Notes: generated by a model not told the origin, from the letters alone. 64,000 nt of DNA from an uncultured Oscillospiraceae bacterium (GCA_934623575.1 CAKTVL010000002.1:1-64000); one strand, 5' to 3'; positions 7,390 to 16,048 are shown, counted from the stretch's first letter. Translations and numbers: made by a program.

Positions 7390-8415
7390 ATGGACTATCG
7401 TTTGGATTCGCCCCAGCTGCTGCTGGATTTCCTCAGTTACCACGAGACCATCAAGGCGCACTCCCAGCGCACGGTGGATGAATACTATTTGGACATGCGG
7501 AATTTCTTCCGGTATCTGAAGCAGCAGCGCGATCCGGCGCTGGCCGGCCAGCCGCTGGACGCCATCGACATCCGCGACATCGACATTGATTTCATCTCGC
7601 GCATTACGCTGACGGATATTTACAGCTATCTGACGTACCTGAGCCGGGATCGCGTACAGCACCAGAATAGTGAAAATTCTAACAAAGGGCTAAATGCGGC
7701 ATCACGCGCCCGGAAATTGGCCACCATTCGCTCGTTTTTCAACTATATCTGCAACAAACGGCACCTTTTGGAGGATAATCCCTGCAAGGACGTGGACACG
7801 CCCAAGCAGATGAAGTCCCTCCCCCGCTACCTGACGCTGAACGAGTCCCTTTCCCTGCTGGACGCCGTGGACGGCCCCCATCGCGAGCGGGATTACTGCA
7901 TTCTGACGCTGTTTCTCAACTGCGGCCTGCGTATCTCTGAGCTGATCGGCCTGGACGTCACCGACATCCACGACGACGCCCTGCGCATCCTGGGCAAGGG
8001 CAATAAGGTCCGCGTGGTGTACCTGAACCAGGCCAGCAAGGACGCGCTGGCCCGCTATATGGCCGTGCGCCGGCCCATCACCGGGCGGGATAAAAACGCC
8101 CTGTTTCTCTCGGCGCAGAACCAGCGCATCAGCCGCTCCACGGTGCATGCGCTGGTGAAAAAGCACCTGTCCGCCGCTGGGCTGGACAGTGAGAAATACT
8201 CCAGCCACAAGCTGCGCCATACGGCGGCCACGCTGATGCTGCAGAACGGCGTGGATGTCAAGGCCGTGCAGGAGGTGCTGGGCCACGAGCACCTGAACAC
8301 CACCGAAATTTATACCCACATCGACAACGAAGCCTTGCGGGTAGCTGCAAAGGCAAATCCCTTGTCACACGTTAAAATGAAAGGAAAAATCGAGGATACA
8401 GACAAGCAGGAATAA
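7390..8415 (+). CDS. XerC/XerD-type tyrosine recombinase
   Basis: 341 residues: an N-terminal SAM-like core-binding domain (about 1-120) and a C-terminal catalytic domain. The catalytic residues are visible: Arg in NCGLRISELIGLD, Lys in GKGNKVR, H-x-x-R in SHKLRHTAATLML, His in LGHEHLNT and Tyr in TEIYTHID. Proteins of this size resolve chromosome dimers or act as stand-alone site-specific recombinases. No other mobile-element genes are adjacent, so a chromosomal Xer role is possible. The start has no obvious ribosome site. Confidence 0.85.
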   Translation: MDYRLDSPQLLLDFLSYHETIKAHSQRTVDEYYLDMRNFFRYLKQQRDPALAGQPLDAIDIRDIDIDFISRITLTDIYSYLTYLSRDRVQHQNSENSNKGLNAASRARKLATIRSFFNYICNKRHLLEDNPCKDVDTPKQMKSLPRYLTLNESLSLLDAVDGPHRERDYCILTLFLNCGLRISELIGLDVTDIHDDALRILGKGNKVRVVYLNQASKDALARYMAVRRPITGRDKNALFLSAQNQRISRSTVHALVKKHLSAAGLDSEKYSSHKLRHTAATLMLQNGVDVKAVQEVLGHEHLNTTEIYTHIDNEALRVAAKANPLSHVKMKGKIEDTDKQE

Positions 8416-8440
8416 GGCGGAGGTCGATCCTCCGCCCTAC
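8414..8440. repeat. Dispersed hairpin repeat (copy 1)
   Basis: GGCGGAGG-tcgat-CCTCCGCCCTAC. Read on the minus strand it begins GTAGGGCGGAGG, resembling the GTAGGGGC repeats at 35208 and 35316. Confidence 0.45.
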
Positions 8441-8460
8441 CCTGTCAGACGCCAGATCAA

Positions 8461-8486
8461 GCCCTCCGGCTCAGCCGGAGGGCTTG
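8461..8486. terminator. Bidirectional terminator
   Basis: The perfect 10-bp stem GCCCTCCGGC / GCCGGAGGGC has loop TCA and lies between the convergent recombinase and amidase-domain genes. Confidence 0.75.
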
Positions 8487-8488
8487 CC

Positions 8489-8992
8489 TTATGGCACGAA
8501 GGCGCCCAGTACATGCAGCACTCGGTAGGCCTGATAGTCATAGGTGCTCAGCGGCCGCCAATCCACGTCCACGCTGTGGGCGGCCACCAGAATGCCGGAC
8601 GGGTCGCCGTCGGCGCTGGGCCGGACCACCACCGGCGAATGCTGGAACACGTCCCCGTCGAACCGCAGTTGGATCACGTCGCCCAGCATCGCCCGGGATA
8701 GGTCCTGCGTCTCCTGGGCCACAGGCCCGGCTGAGCGCTGCTCCCGCACCAGAAAATTCCGCAGATACTCCACCCCGGCCCAGGAGGGTGACTTGTCGTT
8801 GCTGTTGATGTAGTACCACCCGAAGGCGGGCGTGTAATTCATCACGCCGGTCCCGGCATAGATGCACTGCGAGGCGTAGTTGGTGCAGTCGCCGCCCAGC
8901 GCCTCATAGTCATAGAAGGCCGGATTCCGGCTGTACGCCCACTGGTGGGCATAGATCACGGCCTCCAGCCGGTCATACGGACGAAAAAGCAT
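8489..8992 (-). CDS. Amidase-domain (Amidase_6) protein
   Basis: 167 residues. The motif GGDCTNYASQCIYAG carries the probable catalytic cysteine of an NlpC/P60-like papain fold. A histidine follows in DVFQHSPVVV, and an AHSVDVDWRPLSTY end is typical of the domain. The AYSRNPAFYDYE lead-in matches the clostridial family. There is no signal peptide, so it may act in the cytosol or forespore. Substrate unknown; a peptide or cell-wall amide is inferred. The ribosome site GGGGGAG is 6 bases before ATG. Confidence 0.8.
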   Translation of the reverse strand: MLFRPYDRLEAVIYAHQWAYSRNPAFYDYEALGGDCTNYASQCIYAGTGVMNYTPAFGWYYINSNDKSPSWAGVEYLRNFLVREQRSAGPVAQETQDLSRAMLGDVIQLRFDGDVFQHSPVVVRPSADGDPSGILVAAHSVDVDWRPLSTYDYQAYRVLHVLGAFVP

Positions 8993-9076
8993 CCTATCTC
9001 CCCCCTGCGCTATTGTATGCCTGCCGCCCGGCTGCCGTGAATTTTCGCTTTTCCGCCGCTTTTCGCTTTGGCCACA

Positions 9077-9105
9077 TTGACTTTACGCGGAAAATACTAT
9101 ATCCT
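9077..9105 (+). promoter_or_regulatory. Promoter of the transketolase operon
   Basis: -35 TTGACT, 17-base spacer, -10 TATCCT. Confidence 0.55.
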
Positions 9106-9139
9106 ATGAGTTTAGAAGACTATGGAATGGAGGTTTCCC

Positions 9140-9949
9140 ATGAATAAAGCAGAACTGTCCGGCGTATGCCGCCAGATGCGCCGGGACATCATCAACATGA
9201 CCGCCAATGCCGGCAGCGGTCATCCCGGCGGCTCCCTTTCCGCGGTGGAACTGGTGGCCAGCGTATTCTATAATCACATGCGCATCGATCCCGAGAAGCC
9301 CCACTGGGAGGACCGCGACCGCTTCGTCCTCAGCAAGGGCCACGCCGCCCCCTGCTACTACGCCGTGCTGGCGGAGCTGGGCTTCATCAGCCGCGACGAG
9401 TTCAAGAGCTTCCGGCAGCTGCACAGCATCCTGCAGGGCCACCCCGACTGCAAGAAGGTCCCCGGTGTGGACGCCTCCACCGGCTCGCTGGGCCAGGGCT
9501 GCTCCATCGCCGTGGGCATGGCGCTGGGCGCCAAGCTCCAGGGCAAGGACACCAAGGTGTTCGCCCTGCTGGGCGACGGTGAGTGCCAGGAGGGCCAGAT
9601 CTGGGAGGCACTGATGTCCGCTGCCCACTACAAGCTGGACAACCTGACGGTCATCGTGGACAACAACGGCCTGCAGATCGACGGCAGCAACGACGAGGTC
9701 ATGAGCCTGGGCGATATGGCCGCCAAGCTGCGCGCCTTCGGCTTTGACCTGCACGAGATCGACGGCCACGACCTGGACGCCATCGAGGCGGCTCTCAGCG
9801 CGCCGGTCACCCCCGGCAAGCCCAAGGCCATCCTGGCCCACACGGTGAAGGGCAAGGGTGTCTCCTTTATGGAGGGCCAGGTAGGCTGGCACGGCAAGGC
9901 GCCCAACGAGGAGCAGCGTCAGCAGGCATTGAAGGAATTGGAGGACTGA
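9140..9949 (+). CDS. Transketolase, N-terminal (TPP-binding) subunit
   Basis: 269 residues from ATG 9140, chosen because TGGAGG stands 8 bases upstream. It carries the pyrophosphate-binding half: AGSGHPGGSLSAVELV, LSKGHAAPCYYA, STGSLGQGCSIAVGMA, and the TPP/Mg motif LLGDGECQEGQIWEA...NNGLQIDG. It works with the next gene as a heterodimeric transketolase, moving two-carbon units in the non-oxidative pentose phosphate pathway. The split form is common in Clostridia. The partner starts three bases after this stop. Confidence 0.95.
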   Translation: MNKAELSGVCRQMRRDIINMTANAGSGHPGGSLSAVELVASVFYNHMRIDPEKPHWEDRDRFVLSKGHAAPCYYAVLAELGFISRDEFKSFRQLHSILQGHPDCKKVPGVDASTGSLGQGCSIAVGMALGAKLQGKDTKVFALLGDGECQEGQIWEALMSAAHYKLDNLTVIVDNNGLQIDGSNDEVMSLGDMAAKLRAFGFDLHEIDGHDLDAIEAALSAPVTPGKPKAILAHTVKGKGVSFMEGQVGWHGKAPNEEQRQQALKELED

Positions 9950-9952
9950 GCC

Positions 9953-10879
9953 ATGAGTGAAAAGATCGCCACCCGCGAGGCCTACGGCAAGGCCCTGGTA
10001 GAGCTGGGTGAACAGAACAAGAAGGTCGTGGTGCTGGATGCCGATTTGGCCGGCGCGACCATGACCAAGTATTTCAAGGCGGCCCATCCCGACCGCTTCT
10101 TTGACTGCGGCATCGCCGAGGCCAACATGATGAACATCGGTGCGGGCCTGTCCACCATGGGACTGATCCCCTTCTGCTCCACCTTCGCCATGTTCGGCGC
10201 GGGCCGGGCCTATGAGCAGATCCGCAACTCTATCGCCTATCCCAAGTTCAATGTGAAGATCTGCTGCTCCCACGCCGGCGTGTCCGTGGGCGAGGACGGC
10301 GGCAGCCACCAGGCCATTGAGGACATCGGCCTTATGCGCCTGATCCCCGGCATGACCGTCATCGTCCCCGCCGACGCCAACGAGGCCAGGAAGGCCACCT
10401 TCGCCCTGGCGGAGTTCCAGGGTCCCGCCTATATGCGTCTGGCCCGTCTGGCCACACCTGTGTTCGAGGAGGACTACCCCTTCGAGATCGGCAAAGCAAA
10501 CGTCCTGCGGGAGGGCAAGGACGCAGCGGTGTTCGCCTGTGGCCTGATGGTCAACGAGGCGCTGGAAGCCTCCAAGCTGCTGTCTGCCGAGGGCATTGAG
10601 ATCAGCGTCATCAACGTCCACACCATCAAGCCCATCGACGCCGAGTGTGTCACCAAGTACGCCGAAAAGTGCGGCAACGTGGTCACCGTGGAGGAGCACA
10701 GCGTCATCGGCGGCCTGGGCGATGCCGTGGCCGACGTGCTGATGGGCAAGGTCAGCTGCAAGTTCCGCAAGATCGGCGTAAACGATCAGTTCGGCCAATC
10801 CGGCAAGGCCGCCGACGTCCTGCGGGAGTACGGCCTGACCGCCGACCAGATCGCTGCCAAGATCAAGGAGACCCTGTAA
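9953..10879 (+). CDS. Transketolase, C-terminal subunit
   Basis: 308 residues with the pyrimidine-binding domain (VVVLDADLAGATMTKYF, FDCGIAEANMMNIGAGLS, CCSHAGVSVGEDGGSHQAIEDIGLMR) and the C-terminal transketolase domain (VTVEEHSVIGGLGDAVADVL). It pairs with the upstream N-terminal subunit; the active site lies between the two. A strong terminator follows. Confidence 0.95.
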   Translation: MSEKIATREAYGKALVELGEQNKKVVVLDADLAGATMTKYFKAAHPDRFFDCGIAEANMMNIGAGLSTMGLIPFCSTFAMFGAGRAYEQIRNSIAYPKFNVKICCSHAGVSVGEDGGSHQAIEDIGLMRLIPGMTVIVPADANEARKATFALAEFQGPAYMRLARLATPVFEEDYPFEIGKANVLREGKDAAVFACGLMVNEALEASKLLSAEGIEISVINVHTIKPIDAECVTKYAEKCGNVVTVEEHSVIGGLGDAVADVLMGKVSCKFRKIGVNDQFGQSGKAADVLREYGLTADQIAAKIKETL

Positions 10880-10886
10880 AGCAATA

Positions 10887-10918
10887 AAAAAATCCCCGGC
10901 ATGGCCGGGGATTTTTTT
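10887..10918 (+). terminator. Terminator after transketolase operon
   Basis: The stem AATCCCCGGC / GCCGGGGATT is followed by seven T. Confidence 0.9.
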
Positions 10919-10995
10919 GCTCTCTATGCCTTTATATTACCACAAAACCGCCGAAAATTCAAGTCTTGTAAACCGTTTCTACCTTCGGCGGCCAC

Positions 10996-11385
10996 ATGGC
11001 CGCCGGTGTGGCCTTCTTCGACCCCGGCTTTCAAGGGGACGAGACCGCGGCGCTGCGCCGGGTGATGGACGGCTTTCTCTCCCCTACCCCGCTGGCGCGG
11101 GCGGCTTTTGCATGGCAGGAGCGCATGAACTCCGGTGCGGCGCAGCTGCTGGCGCTGGCCGGTGGCTACGACACCGCCGGGTATGACAGCGGCCTGCCGG
11201 TATTCGAGCTGGACCGCCCGGAGGTGCTGGAGGGTATGACCAAGCGCTGCGGCTTGCGCCTGCGCGCGTGGCTGACCCAACAGGACATCCAGGCCCGGTT
11301 CTTCGACCCCTACAACGCCGAAGCGCCTGACTTTCCCATGCTTGCACCCCCGGATGTGGCGTACTGCGTGCTGGAAAGGGTGTGA
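10996..11385 (+). pseudogene. Remnant of LCM-family SAM methyltransferase
   Basis: The frame holds an N-terminal piece with the SAM-binding segment (AAQLLALAGGYDTAGYDSGLPVFELDRPEV). It then jumps at about residue 85 to what looks like the C-terminal end (LTQQDIQARFFDPYNAEAPDFPM...YCVLERV). Family members (leucine carboxyl methyltransferase/PPM type) are about 270-300 residues; this frame has 129. About 100 central residues and the first 50 seem lost. A stop lies upstream in frame and no ribosome site was found. It is probably not functional. Confidence 0.55.
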
Positions 11386-11471
11386 ATGCCAAATTCCCCA
11401 CAGTTTTTTCCGCAAAATCTGTAAGAGATCGCCCACTTATGCGTCTTATGAGTGAAAGGAGGTGGCAGTGA

Positions 11472-11966
11472 ATGGAGTTCGAGCGGGTTTATACGCTGTA
11501 TTTTCGGGATGTCTACCGTTACATTCTAAAGCTCTCCGGCAGCGAACACACAGCGGAGGAGATCACCAGCGAAGCCTTCCTGAAAGCGCTGCAAGGCATC
11601 GGAAGCTTCAGAGGTCAGTGCGAGCTCCGCGTATGGCTGTGTCAGATCGCAAAAAACTGCTACATTTCCTCACTGCGGAAGACAAAGCGGACTGCACCGC
11701 TGGAGGAGCTGCCGGAACGATCAGACGACAGCTCGGCTCCGGAGGAGCTGCTCATTATCCGGGAGGAATCCCAACGGATACGCTCTGTTCTCCACGAGCT
11801 GCCGGAGCCTTACCGTGAGGTGTTCATGTGGCGGGTATACGCCGAGCTGTCCTATAAGCAGATCGGAGAATTGTTCTGCAAGACGGATAATTGGGTCTGT
11901 GTGACCTACCACCGGGCAAGGAAAATGATCAAAAACAGATTGGAGGAAAGCTGCCATGAAAAGTGA
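11472..11966 (+). CDS. ECF-type RNA polymerase sigma factor
   Basis: 164 residues with sigma region 2 (YFRDVYRYILKLSGSEHTAEEITSEAFLKAL) and region 4 (LHELPEPYREVFMWRVYAELSYKQIGELF...VTYHRARKMIK). A strong ribosome site (AAAGGAGGTGG) precedes ATG. The gene overlaps the next, a membrane anti-sigma factor, by 11 bases, the usual arrangement of an ECF sigma/anti-sigma pair controlling an envelope response. The regulon cannot be read from here. Confidence 0.92.
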   Translation: MEFERVYTLYFRDVYRYILKLSGSEHTAEEITSEAFLKALQGIGSFRGQCELRVWLCQIAKNCYISSLRKTKRTAPLEELPERSDDSSAPEELLIIREESQRIRSVLHELPEPYREVFMWRVYAELSYKQIGELFCKTDNWVCVTYHRARKMIKNRLEESCHEK

Positions 11967-12711
11967 ATGTCATGTCGTTCAGGAGCTGCTGCCGCTGTAT
12001 GCGGAGGGTATGCTCAGCGACGAAAGCGTTGCCTTCGTCAAGGCACATTTGGAGACCTGTGAAGCGTGCCGCGAGGCATTTAAGGGTGAGGAAACGCCCC
12101 ACGCCGGCGATCCGGAGGATACGCAGCAGCGAGCCGGCGAAGCCGGCGTGCTTCGGACACTGAAAAAGAAGCTGCGGAAGCAGACGTGGTGTGTCATCGC
12201 CATCACGGCGGCGGTCGTGCTGATGGTGACGCTCCTGCTGCGGCTCAATTCTATTGACTATCTGATAGACGTCAGCGTTACCAAAGAGTACACGCTCAGC
12301 GACCGCCTAGCGCTGCTGTTCAAGGGAGACTATTCCGACCGCGCCGAAGCAAATGCCATTCTGAGCAATGCACATATGGTATTTCAATATACAGAAGAAG
12401 AACTATACAGCAATATGGCGATGCCAAGGGAAGATATTGCCTACGGCTTCGGCGCGTTGCTGGATTACTGCATCCCGGAGATGTATACCGGCAAGATTCT
12501 GACCATCTATCACGTTGACCTGCTGTCGGCGCATTTTGGCAGCAGCACCGGAAAAATGTGGGTAAAATACGGATATCAGCGCTTTGATAAGGCCCATGAT
12601 CTCAGCCCCTATCAGGGAACAGGCGCGATAGACCAGATCGCCCTCTGGAAGCTGGAAAAGCGGGATGACGGCTATTGGCGCGTCACGGAGATCGTATACA
12701 ATCGCCTTTGA
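11956..12711 (+). CDS. Zinc-finger membrane anti-sigma factor
   Basis: 251 residues. The N-terminal zf-HC2 domain shows Cys5, then His31, Cys35 and Cys38 (HLETCEAC), the zinc-binding anti-sigma signature. One membrane helix (about 78-97) follows, and the rest is an extracellular domain with no recognised family. It should hold the upstream sigma factor at the membrane until a signal reaches the outer domain. The start overlaps the sigma gene, indicating translational coupling. Confidence 0.88.
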   Translation: MKSECHVVQELLPLYAEGMLSDESVAFVKAHLETCEACREAFKGEETPHAGDPEDTQQRAGEAGVLRTLKKKLRKQTWCVIAITAAVVLMVTLLLRLNSIDYLIDVSVTKEYTLSDRLALLFKGDYSDRAEANAILSNAHMVFQYTEEELYSNMAMPREDIAYGFGALLDYCIPEMYTGKILTIYHVDLLSAHFGSSTGKMWVKYGYQRFDKAHDLSPYQGTGAIDQIALWKLEKRDDGYWRVTEIVYNRL

Positions 12712-12723
12712 TACAAGATGCAA

Positions 12724-12756
12724 AACAGCCCCCGGCGCACTGCCGGGGGCTGTTCA
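12724..12756. terminator. Bidirectional terminator
   Basis: The stem AACAGCCCCCGGC / GCCGGGGGCTGTT lies between the convergent anti-sigma gene and fba. Confidence 0.8.
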
Positions 12757-12779
12757 GTAAATGCCTGTTTGGCGGGGAT

Positions 12780-13748
12780 TTACGCCTTGCCGGCGCAGCC
12801 CAGCACGTCCACCAGCTTGTGGCGCACCAGCTCCTTGATGTTGGCGCGGGCGGGCTTCAGATACTCGCGGGGATCGAACTTGTCGGGATGCTCGTCCATG
12901 AACTGGCGGATGGTGCCGGTCATGGCCAGACGCAGATCGGAGTCGATGTTGATCTTGCAGACGGACAGGCGGGCGGCCTGACGCAGCTGCTCCTCGGGCA
13001 CACCGATGGCGTTGGGCATCTTGCCGCCGTGCTCGTTGATCATCTTCACATACTCCTGGGGCACGGAGGAAGAGCCGTGCAGCACGATGGGGAAGCCGGG
13101 CAGCCGCTTGCTGACCTCCTCCAGCACGTCAAAGCGCAGGGGAGGCGGCACCAGGATGCCCTTTTCGTTGACGGTGCACTGCTCGGGCTTGAACTTGTAT
13201 GCGCCGTGGCTGGTGCCGATGGCGATGGCCAGGGAGTCGCAGCCGGTCTTGGAAACGAACTCCTCCACCTCCTCGGGACGGGTGTAGGACGCGGCGTGGT
13301 CGGCCACCTTCACATCGTCCTCGATACCGGCCAGGGTGCCCAGCTCGGCCTCCACCACCACGCCGTGGTCGTGGGCGTACTCCACCACCTTGCGGGTGAT
13401 CTCGATGTTCTCGGCAAAGGGCTTGGAAGAGGCGTCGATCATCACGGAGGTAAAGCCGCCGTCGATGCAGCTCTTGCAGGTCTCAAAGTCGGGGCCGTGG
13501 TCCAGATGCAGCACGATGGGGATGTCGGGGCAGGTCTCCACCGCCGCCTCCACCAGCTTCACCAGATAGGTGTGGTTGGCGTAGGCACGGGCGCCCTTGC
13601 TGACCTGCAGGATCACGGGGGCGCGCTCCTCCTGGCAGGCCTCGGTGATGCCCTGCACGATCTCCATGTTGTTGACGTTGAATGCGCCGATGGCGTAGCC
13701 GCCGTCGTATGCCTTGGCAAACATTTCCTTGGAAGTTACCAGTGCCAT
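12780..13748 (-). CDS. fba: Class II fructose-bisphosphate aldolase
   Basis: 322 residues. Zinc-site and catalytic motifs are visible: VLHLDHGPDFETCKSCIDGGFTSVMIDAS, VVEAELGTLAGIED, AIAIGTSHGAYKF, VLHGSSSVPQEYV and KINIDSDLRLAMT. It cleaves fructose-1,6-bisphosphate into two triose phosphates. AAAGGAG precedes the start. It is divergent from the phosphofructokinase gene, so two consecutive glycolytic steps share one regulatory region. Confidence 0.97.
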   Translation of the reverse strand: MALVTSKEMFAKAYDGGYAIGAFNVNNMEIVQGITEACQEERAPVILQVSKGARAYANHTYLVKLVEAAVETCPDIPIVLHLDHGPDFETCKSCIDGGFTSVMIDASSKPFAENIEITRKVVEYAHDHGVVVEAELGTLAGIEDDVKVADHAASYTRPEEVEEFVSKTGCDSLAIAIGTSHGAYKFKPEQCTVNEKGILVPPPLRFDVLEEVSKRLPGFPIVLHGSSSVPQEYVKMINEHGGKMPNAIGVPEEQLRQAARLSVCKINIDSDLRLAMTGTIRQFMDEHPDKFDPREYLKPARANIKELVRHKLVDVLGCAGKA

Positions 13749-13808
13749 ATCACAGTCTCCTTTATGATCAAATTTTGCAATATTGTGCCTGTTGTTCGGA
13801 ACATTCCT

Positions 13809-13836
13809 ATTGTATCATATTTTTTCGATTTTGCAA
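13809..13836 (-). promoter_or_regulatory. Promoter of fba
   Basis: Read on the minus strand: -35 TTGCAA (13836-13831), 16-base spacer, -10 TACAAT (13814-13809). Confidence 0.6.
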
Positions 13837-13837
13837 G

Positions 13838-13852
13838 TGTAAACTGTTTACA
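13838..13852. promoter_or_regulatory. Palindromic operator between fba and pfp
   Basis: The perfect 15-bp palindrome TGTAAACTGTTTACA overlaps the -35 of the pfp promoter and touches the -35 of fba. It resembles a catabolite-response element but has a one-base centre instead of CG. Confidence 0.6.
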
Positions 13853-13875
13853 ATCCTCATTTTACATGGTAGAAT
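13847..13875 (+). promoter_or_regulatory. Promoter of the phosphofructokinase gene
   Basis: -35 TTTACA, 17-base spacer, -10 TAGAAT. The -35 is the right arm of the palindrome. Confidence 0.6.
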
Positions 13876-13940
13876 ACCCGTTGTAAATACTGGGCGGGCC
13901 TGTTTCGCCTAAAATTCCGTTTTTTGGAGGTATACAGAGT

Positions 13941-15179
13941 ATGAAAGAGCTGCGCGGTGCGTGTATCATCGGCCAGTCCGGCGGTCCCACTTCCGTTATC
14001 AATGCCAGCGCTTACGGCGTTATCGACACAGCGCTGAAGTCCGGGGCGATCACACAGGTGCTGGGCGCCGAGCACGGCATCATGGGCGTTCTCAACGACC
14101 GGCTGTTCGACATGGGCCAGGAGGACCCGGAGGAGCTGCGCCTGATGAAGTATACCCCCTCCTCCGCCCTTGGCTCCTGCCGCTACAAGATCGCGGACCC
14201 AGAGCTGGACGACACCGACTACAAGCGCATCCTCGAGGTGTTCAAGAAGCACGACGTGCGCTATTTCTTCTATAACGGCGGCAACGACTCCATGGACACC
14301 TGCAATAAGATCAACCAGTACATGCAGTCCGTGGGCTACGAGTGCCGCGTCATGGGCGTGCCCAAGACCATCGACAACGACCTCTTCGGCACCGACCACT
14401 GCCCCGGCTACGCCTCCGCCGCCAAGTACATCGCCACCTCCATCATGGAGGTCTATCAGGACGCCCGCGTCTATGACAAGGGCATGATCGTGGTGGTGGA
14501 GATCATGGGCCGTCACGCCGGATGGCTGACGGCAGCCTCCGCCCTGGCCGGCGAATACGGCGCCGGCCCCGACCTGATCTACCTGCCCGAGACGGACTTC
14601 AGCATGCCCAGGTTCATCGAGGACGTCAAGCGTGTCTACAACACCACCGGCAACTGCATCGTGGCTGTGTCTGAGGGCATCCACTACGAAAACGGCGACT
14701 TCGTCTCCGAGGCCAAGGTGGCCGCCAACGACGGCTTCGGCCACGCCCAGCTGGGCGGCCTGGCCGCTATCCTGGCCCAGGTGCTGAAGGAGGAGACCGG
14801 CGCCAAGGTCCGCGGCATTGAGCTGAATCTGCTCCAGCGCTGCGCGGCCCATCTGGCCAGCGAGACCGACATCGAGGAGTCCTACATGGCCGGCAAGGTG
14901 GCCGTGGAGAACGCGGTCAACGGCATCAACGGCCGCATGATCGGCTTTGAGCGCGGTATCCAGAACGGAAAATATGCCTGCCGCACCAAGCTTGTCCCGC
15001 TGGTGGAGGTGGCTAACGTGGAAAAGAAGATCCCCCGCGAGTGGATCAATGAGGAGGGCAATGGCGTGAACCACCAGTTTATCGAATATGCGCTGCCTCT
15101 GATCCAGGGCGAGCCCGACCTGCCCAAGCAGGACTCCCTGCCCCGCTTCGTCAAGCTGAAAAAGGTGCTGGCCAAGTAA
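13941..15179 (+). CDS. pfp: 6-phosphofructokinase, probably PPi-dependent
   Basis: 412 residues of the phosphofructokinase fold, starting with the phosphate loop IIGQSGGPTSVINAS. At the site that separates phosphate donors the sequence is GGNDS (113-117) and PKTIDND (141-147). Asp at the position of E. coli Gly104 and Lys at Gly124 are the changes that favour pyrophosphate over ATP. Substrate motifs EIMGRHAGWLTAASAL and RGIELNLLQR are present. A terminator follows. The first Asp of the usual GGDDS is Asn here. Confidence 0.88.
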   Translation: MKELRGACIIGQSGGPTSVINASAYGVIDTALKSGAITQVLGAEHGIMGVLNDRLFDMGQEDPEELRLMKYTPSSALGSCRYKIADPELDDTDYKRILEVFKKHDVRYFFYNGGNDSMDTCNKINQYMQSVGYECRVMGVPKTIDNDLFGTDHCPGYASAAKYIATSIMEVYQDARVYDKGMIVVVEIMGRHAGWLTAASALAGEYGAGPDLIYLPETDFSMPRFIEDVKRVYNTTGNCIVAVSEGIHYENGDFVSEAKVAANDGFGHAQLGGLAAILAQVLKEETGAKVRGIELNLLQRCAAHLASETDIEESYMAGKVAVENAVNGINGRMIGFERGIQNGKYACRTKLVPLVEVANVEKKIPREWINEEGNGVNHQFIEYALPLIQGEPDLPKQDSLPRFVKLKKVLAK

Positions 15180-15195
15180 AAAACCGTTACACATA

Positions 15196-15234
15196 AACAG
15201 CTGGAAAGTGTTTTCGCTTTCCAGCTGTTTTTTA
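15196..15234 (+). terminator. Terminator of the phosphofructokinase gene
   Basis: The stem AACAGCTGGAAAG / CTTTCCAGCTGTT is followed by six T. Confidence 0.9.
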
Positions 15235-15240
15235 CACGAA

Positions 15241-15270
15241 AAGCCCTCCGGCACTGCCGGAGGGCTTTTC
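15241..15270. terminator. Terminator of coaX (minus strand)
   Basis: The stem AAGCCCTCCGGC / GCCGGAGGGCTT has loop ACT and sits directly after the coaX stop. Confidence 0.8.
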
Positions 15271-15271
15271 G

Positions 15272-16048
15272 TCACTTCGCGTTTTTCTGATAGATGGCGT
15301 ACAGCCCCTCCATCAGCAGGTACTTGTCGTACACCACGCGGTTGCGGCAATACCGGGCGATCACCGGCGCGTTGGGACCTGTGGCCACGATAGACGGCTC
15401 CGCCCCGCCCAGTGTTTCGCGGATGCGGTCGATGACCCCGTCCAGCATAGCCGCCGTGCCATAGACGATACCGCTGCGCATGCAGTCCTCGGTGTTCTTG
15501 CCGATCAGCTGCCGGGGATGCTCCAGCGAGATATTGGGCAGCTGCGCCGTGTGGTGGGACAGCGCATCCAACGACAGCCGCACGCCGGGGAACATCAGCC
15601 CGCCCTCATAGCTGCGCTTCTCGGAGATGTAGGAGATGATGGTGGCGGTACCCATGTCGATCATGATGATGGGCACCGGGTATTTCTCCAGCGCCGCCAC
15701 CGCGTTGGCCACGATGTCCGCGCCCAGCTGCTGGCTGTTGAACTCCATGCGGATGTTCAGCCCGGTCCTGATGCCCGCGCCCACCACCATGGGTGGCTTG
15801 CCCAGCAGACGCGTCAGGGCCTTCTCCATCATAAAATTCATGGGCGGCACCACGCTGGAAAAGATCGCGCCGCTGACGTCGCGGATGTCGCAGCCGTACA
15901 GCGTGAACAGATTCATCAGGTCGATGCTGATCTGGTCCGCCGTTTTGCGGCTGTCCGTGTCGATAGACGCCAGAAACTTCAGCTCTTTCTCCCGGTCGAA
16001 CAGTCCCACGGAGATATTGGAATTACCGATGTCGATGGCCAAAAGCAT
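15272..16048 (-). CDS. coaX: Type III pantothenate kinase
   Basis: 258 residues from ATG 16048, preferred because AGGAGG precedes it; an in-frame ATG at 16072 has no such site. ASKHA-fold motifs: LLAIDIGNSNISVGLFD (phosphate 1), GIRTGLNIRME, MIDMGTATIISYIS, and GGLMFPGVRLSLDAL. It phosphorylates pantothenate, the first step to coenzyme A, and uses monovalent cations. The gene appears monocistronic here. Confidence 0.95.
   Translation of the reverse strand: MLLAIDIGNSNISVGLFDREKELKFLASIDTDSRKTADQISIDLMNLFTLYGCDIRDVSGAIFSSVVPPMNFMMEKALTRLLGKPPMVVGAGIRTGLNIRMEFNSQQLGADIVANAVAALEKYPVPIIMIDMGTATIISYISEKRSYEGGLMFPGVRLSLDALSHHTAQLPNISLEHPRQLIGKNTEDCMRSGIVYGTAAMLDGVIDRIRETLGGAEPSIVATGPNAPVIARYCRNRVVYDKYLLMEGLYAIYQKNAK

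Noticed and set aside
7390..8415. Integrase of a prophage or integrative element
   Set aside because: No phage, conjugation or excisionase genes are nearby and flanking genes are ordinary chromosomal ones; a lone Xer-type recombinase fits better.
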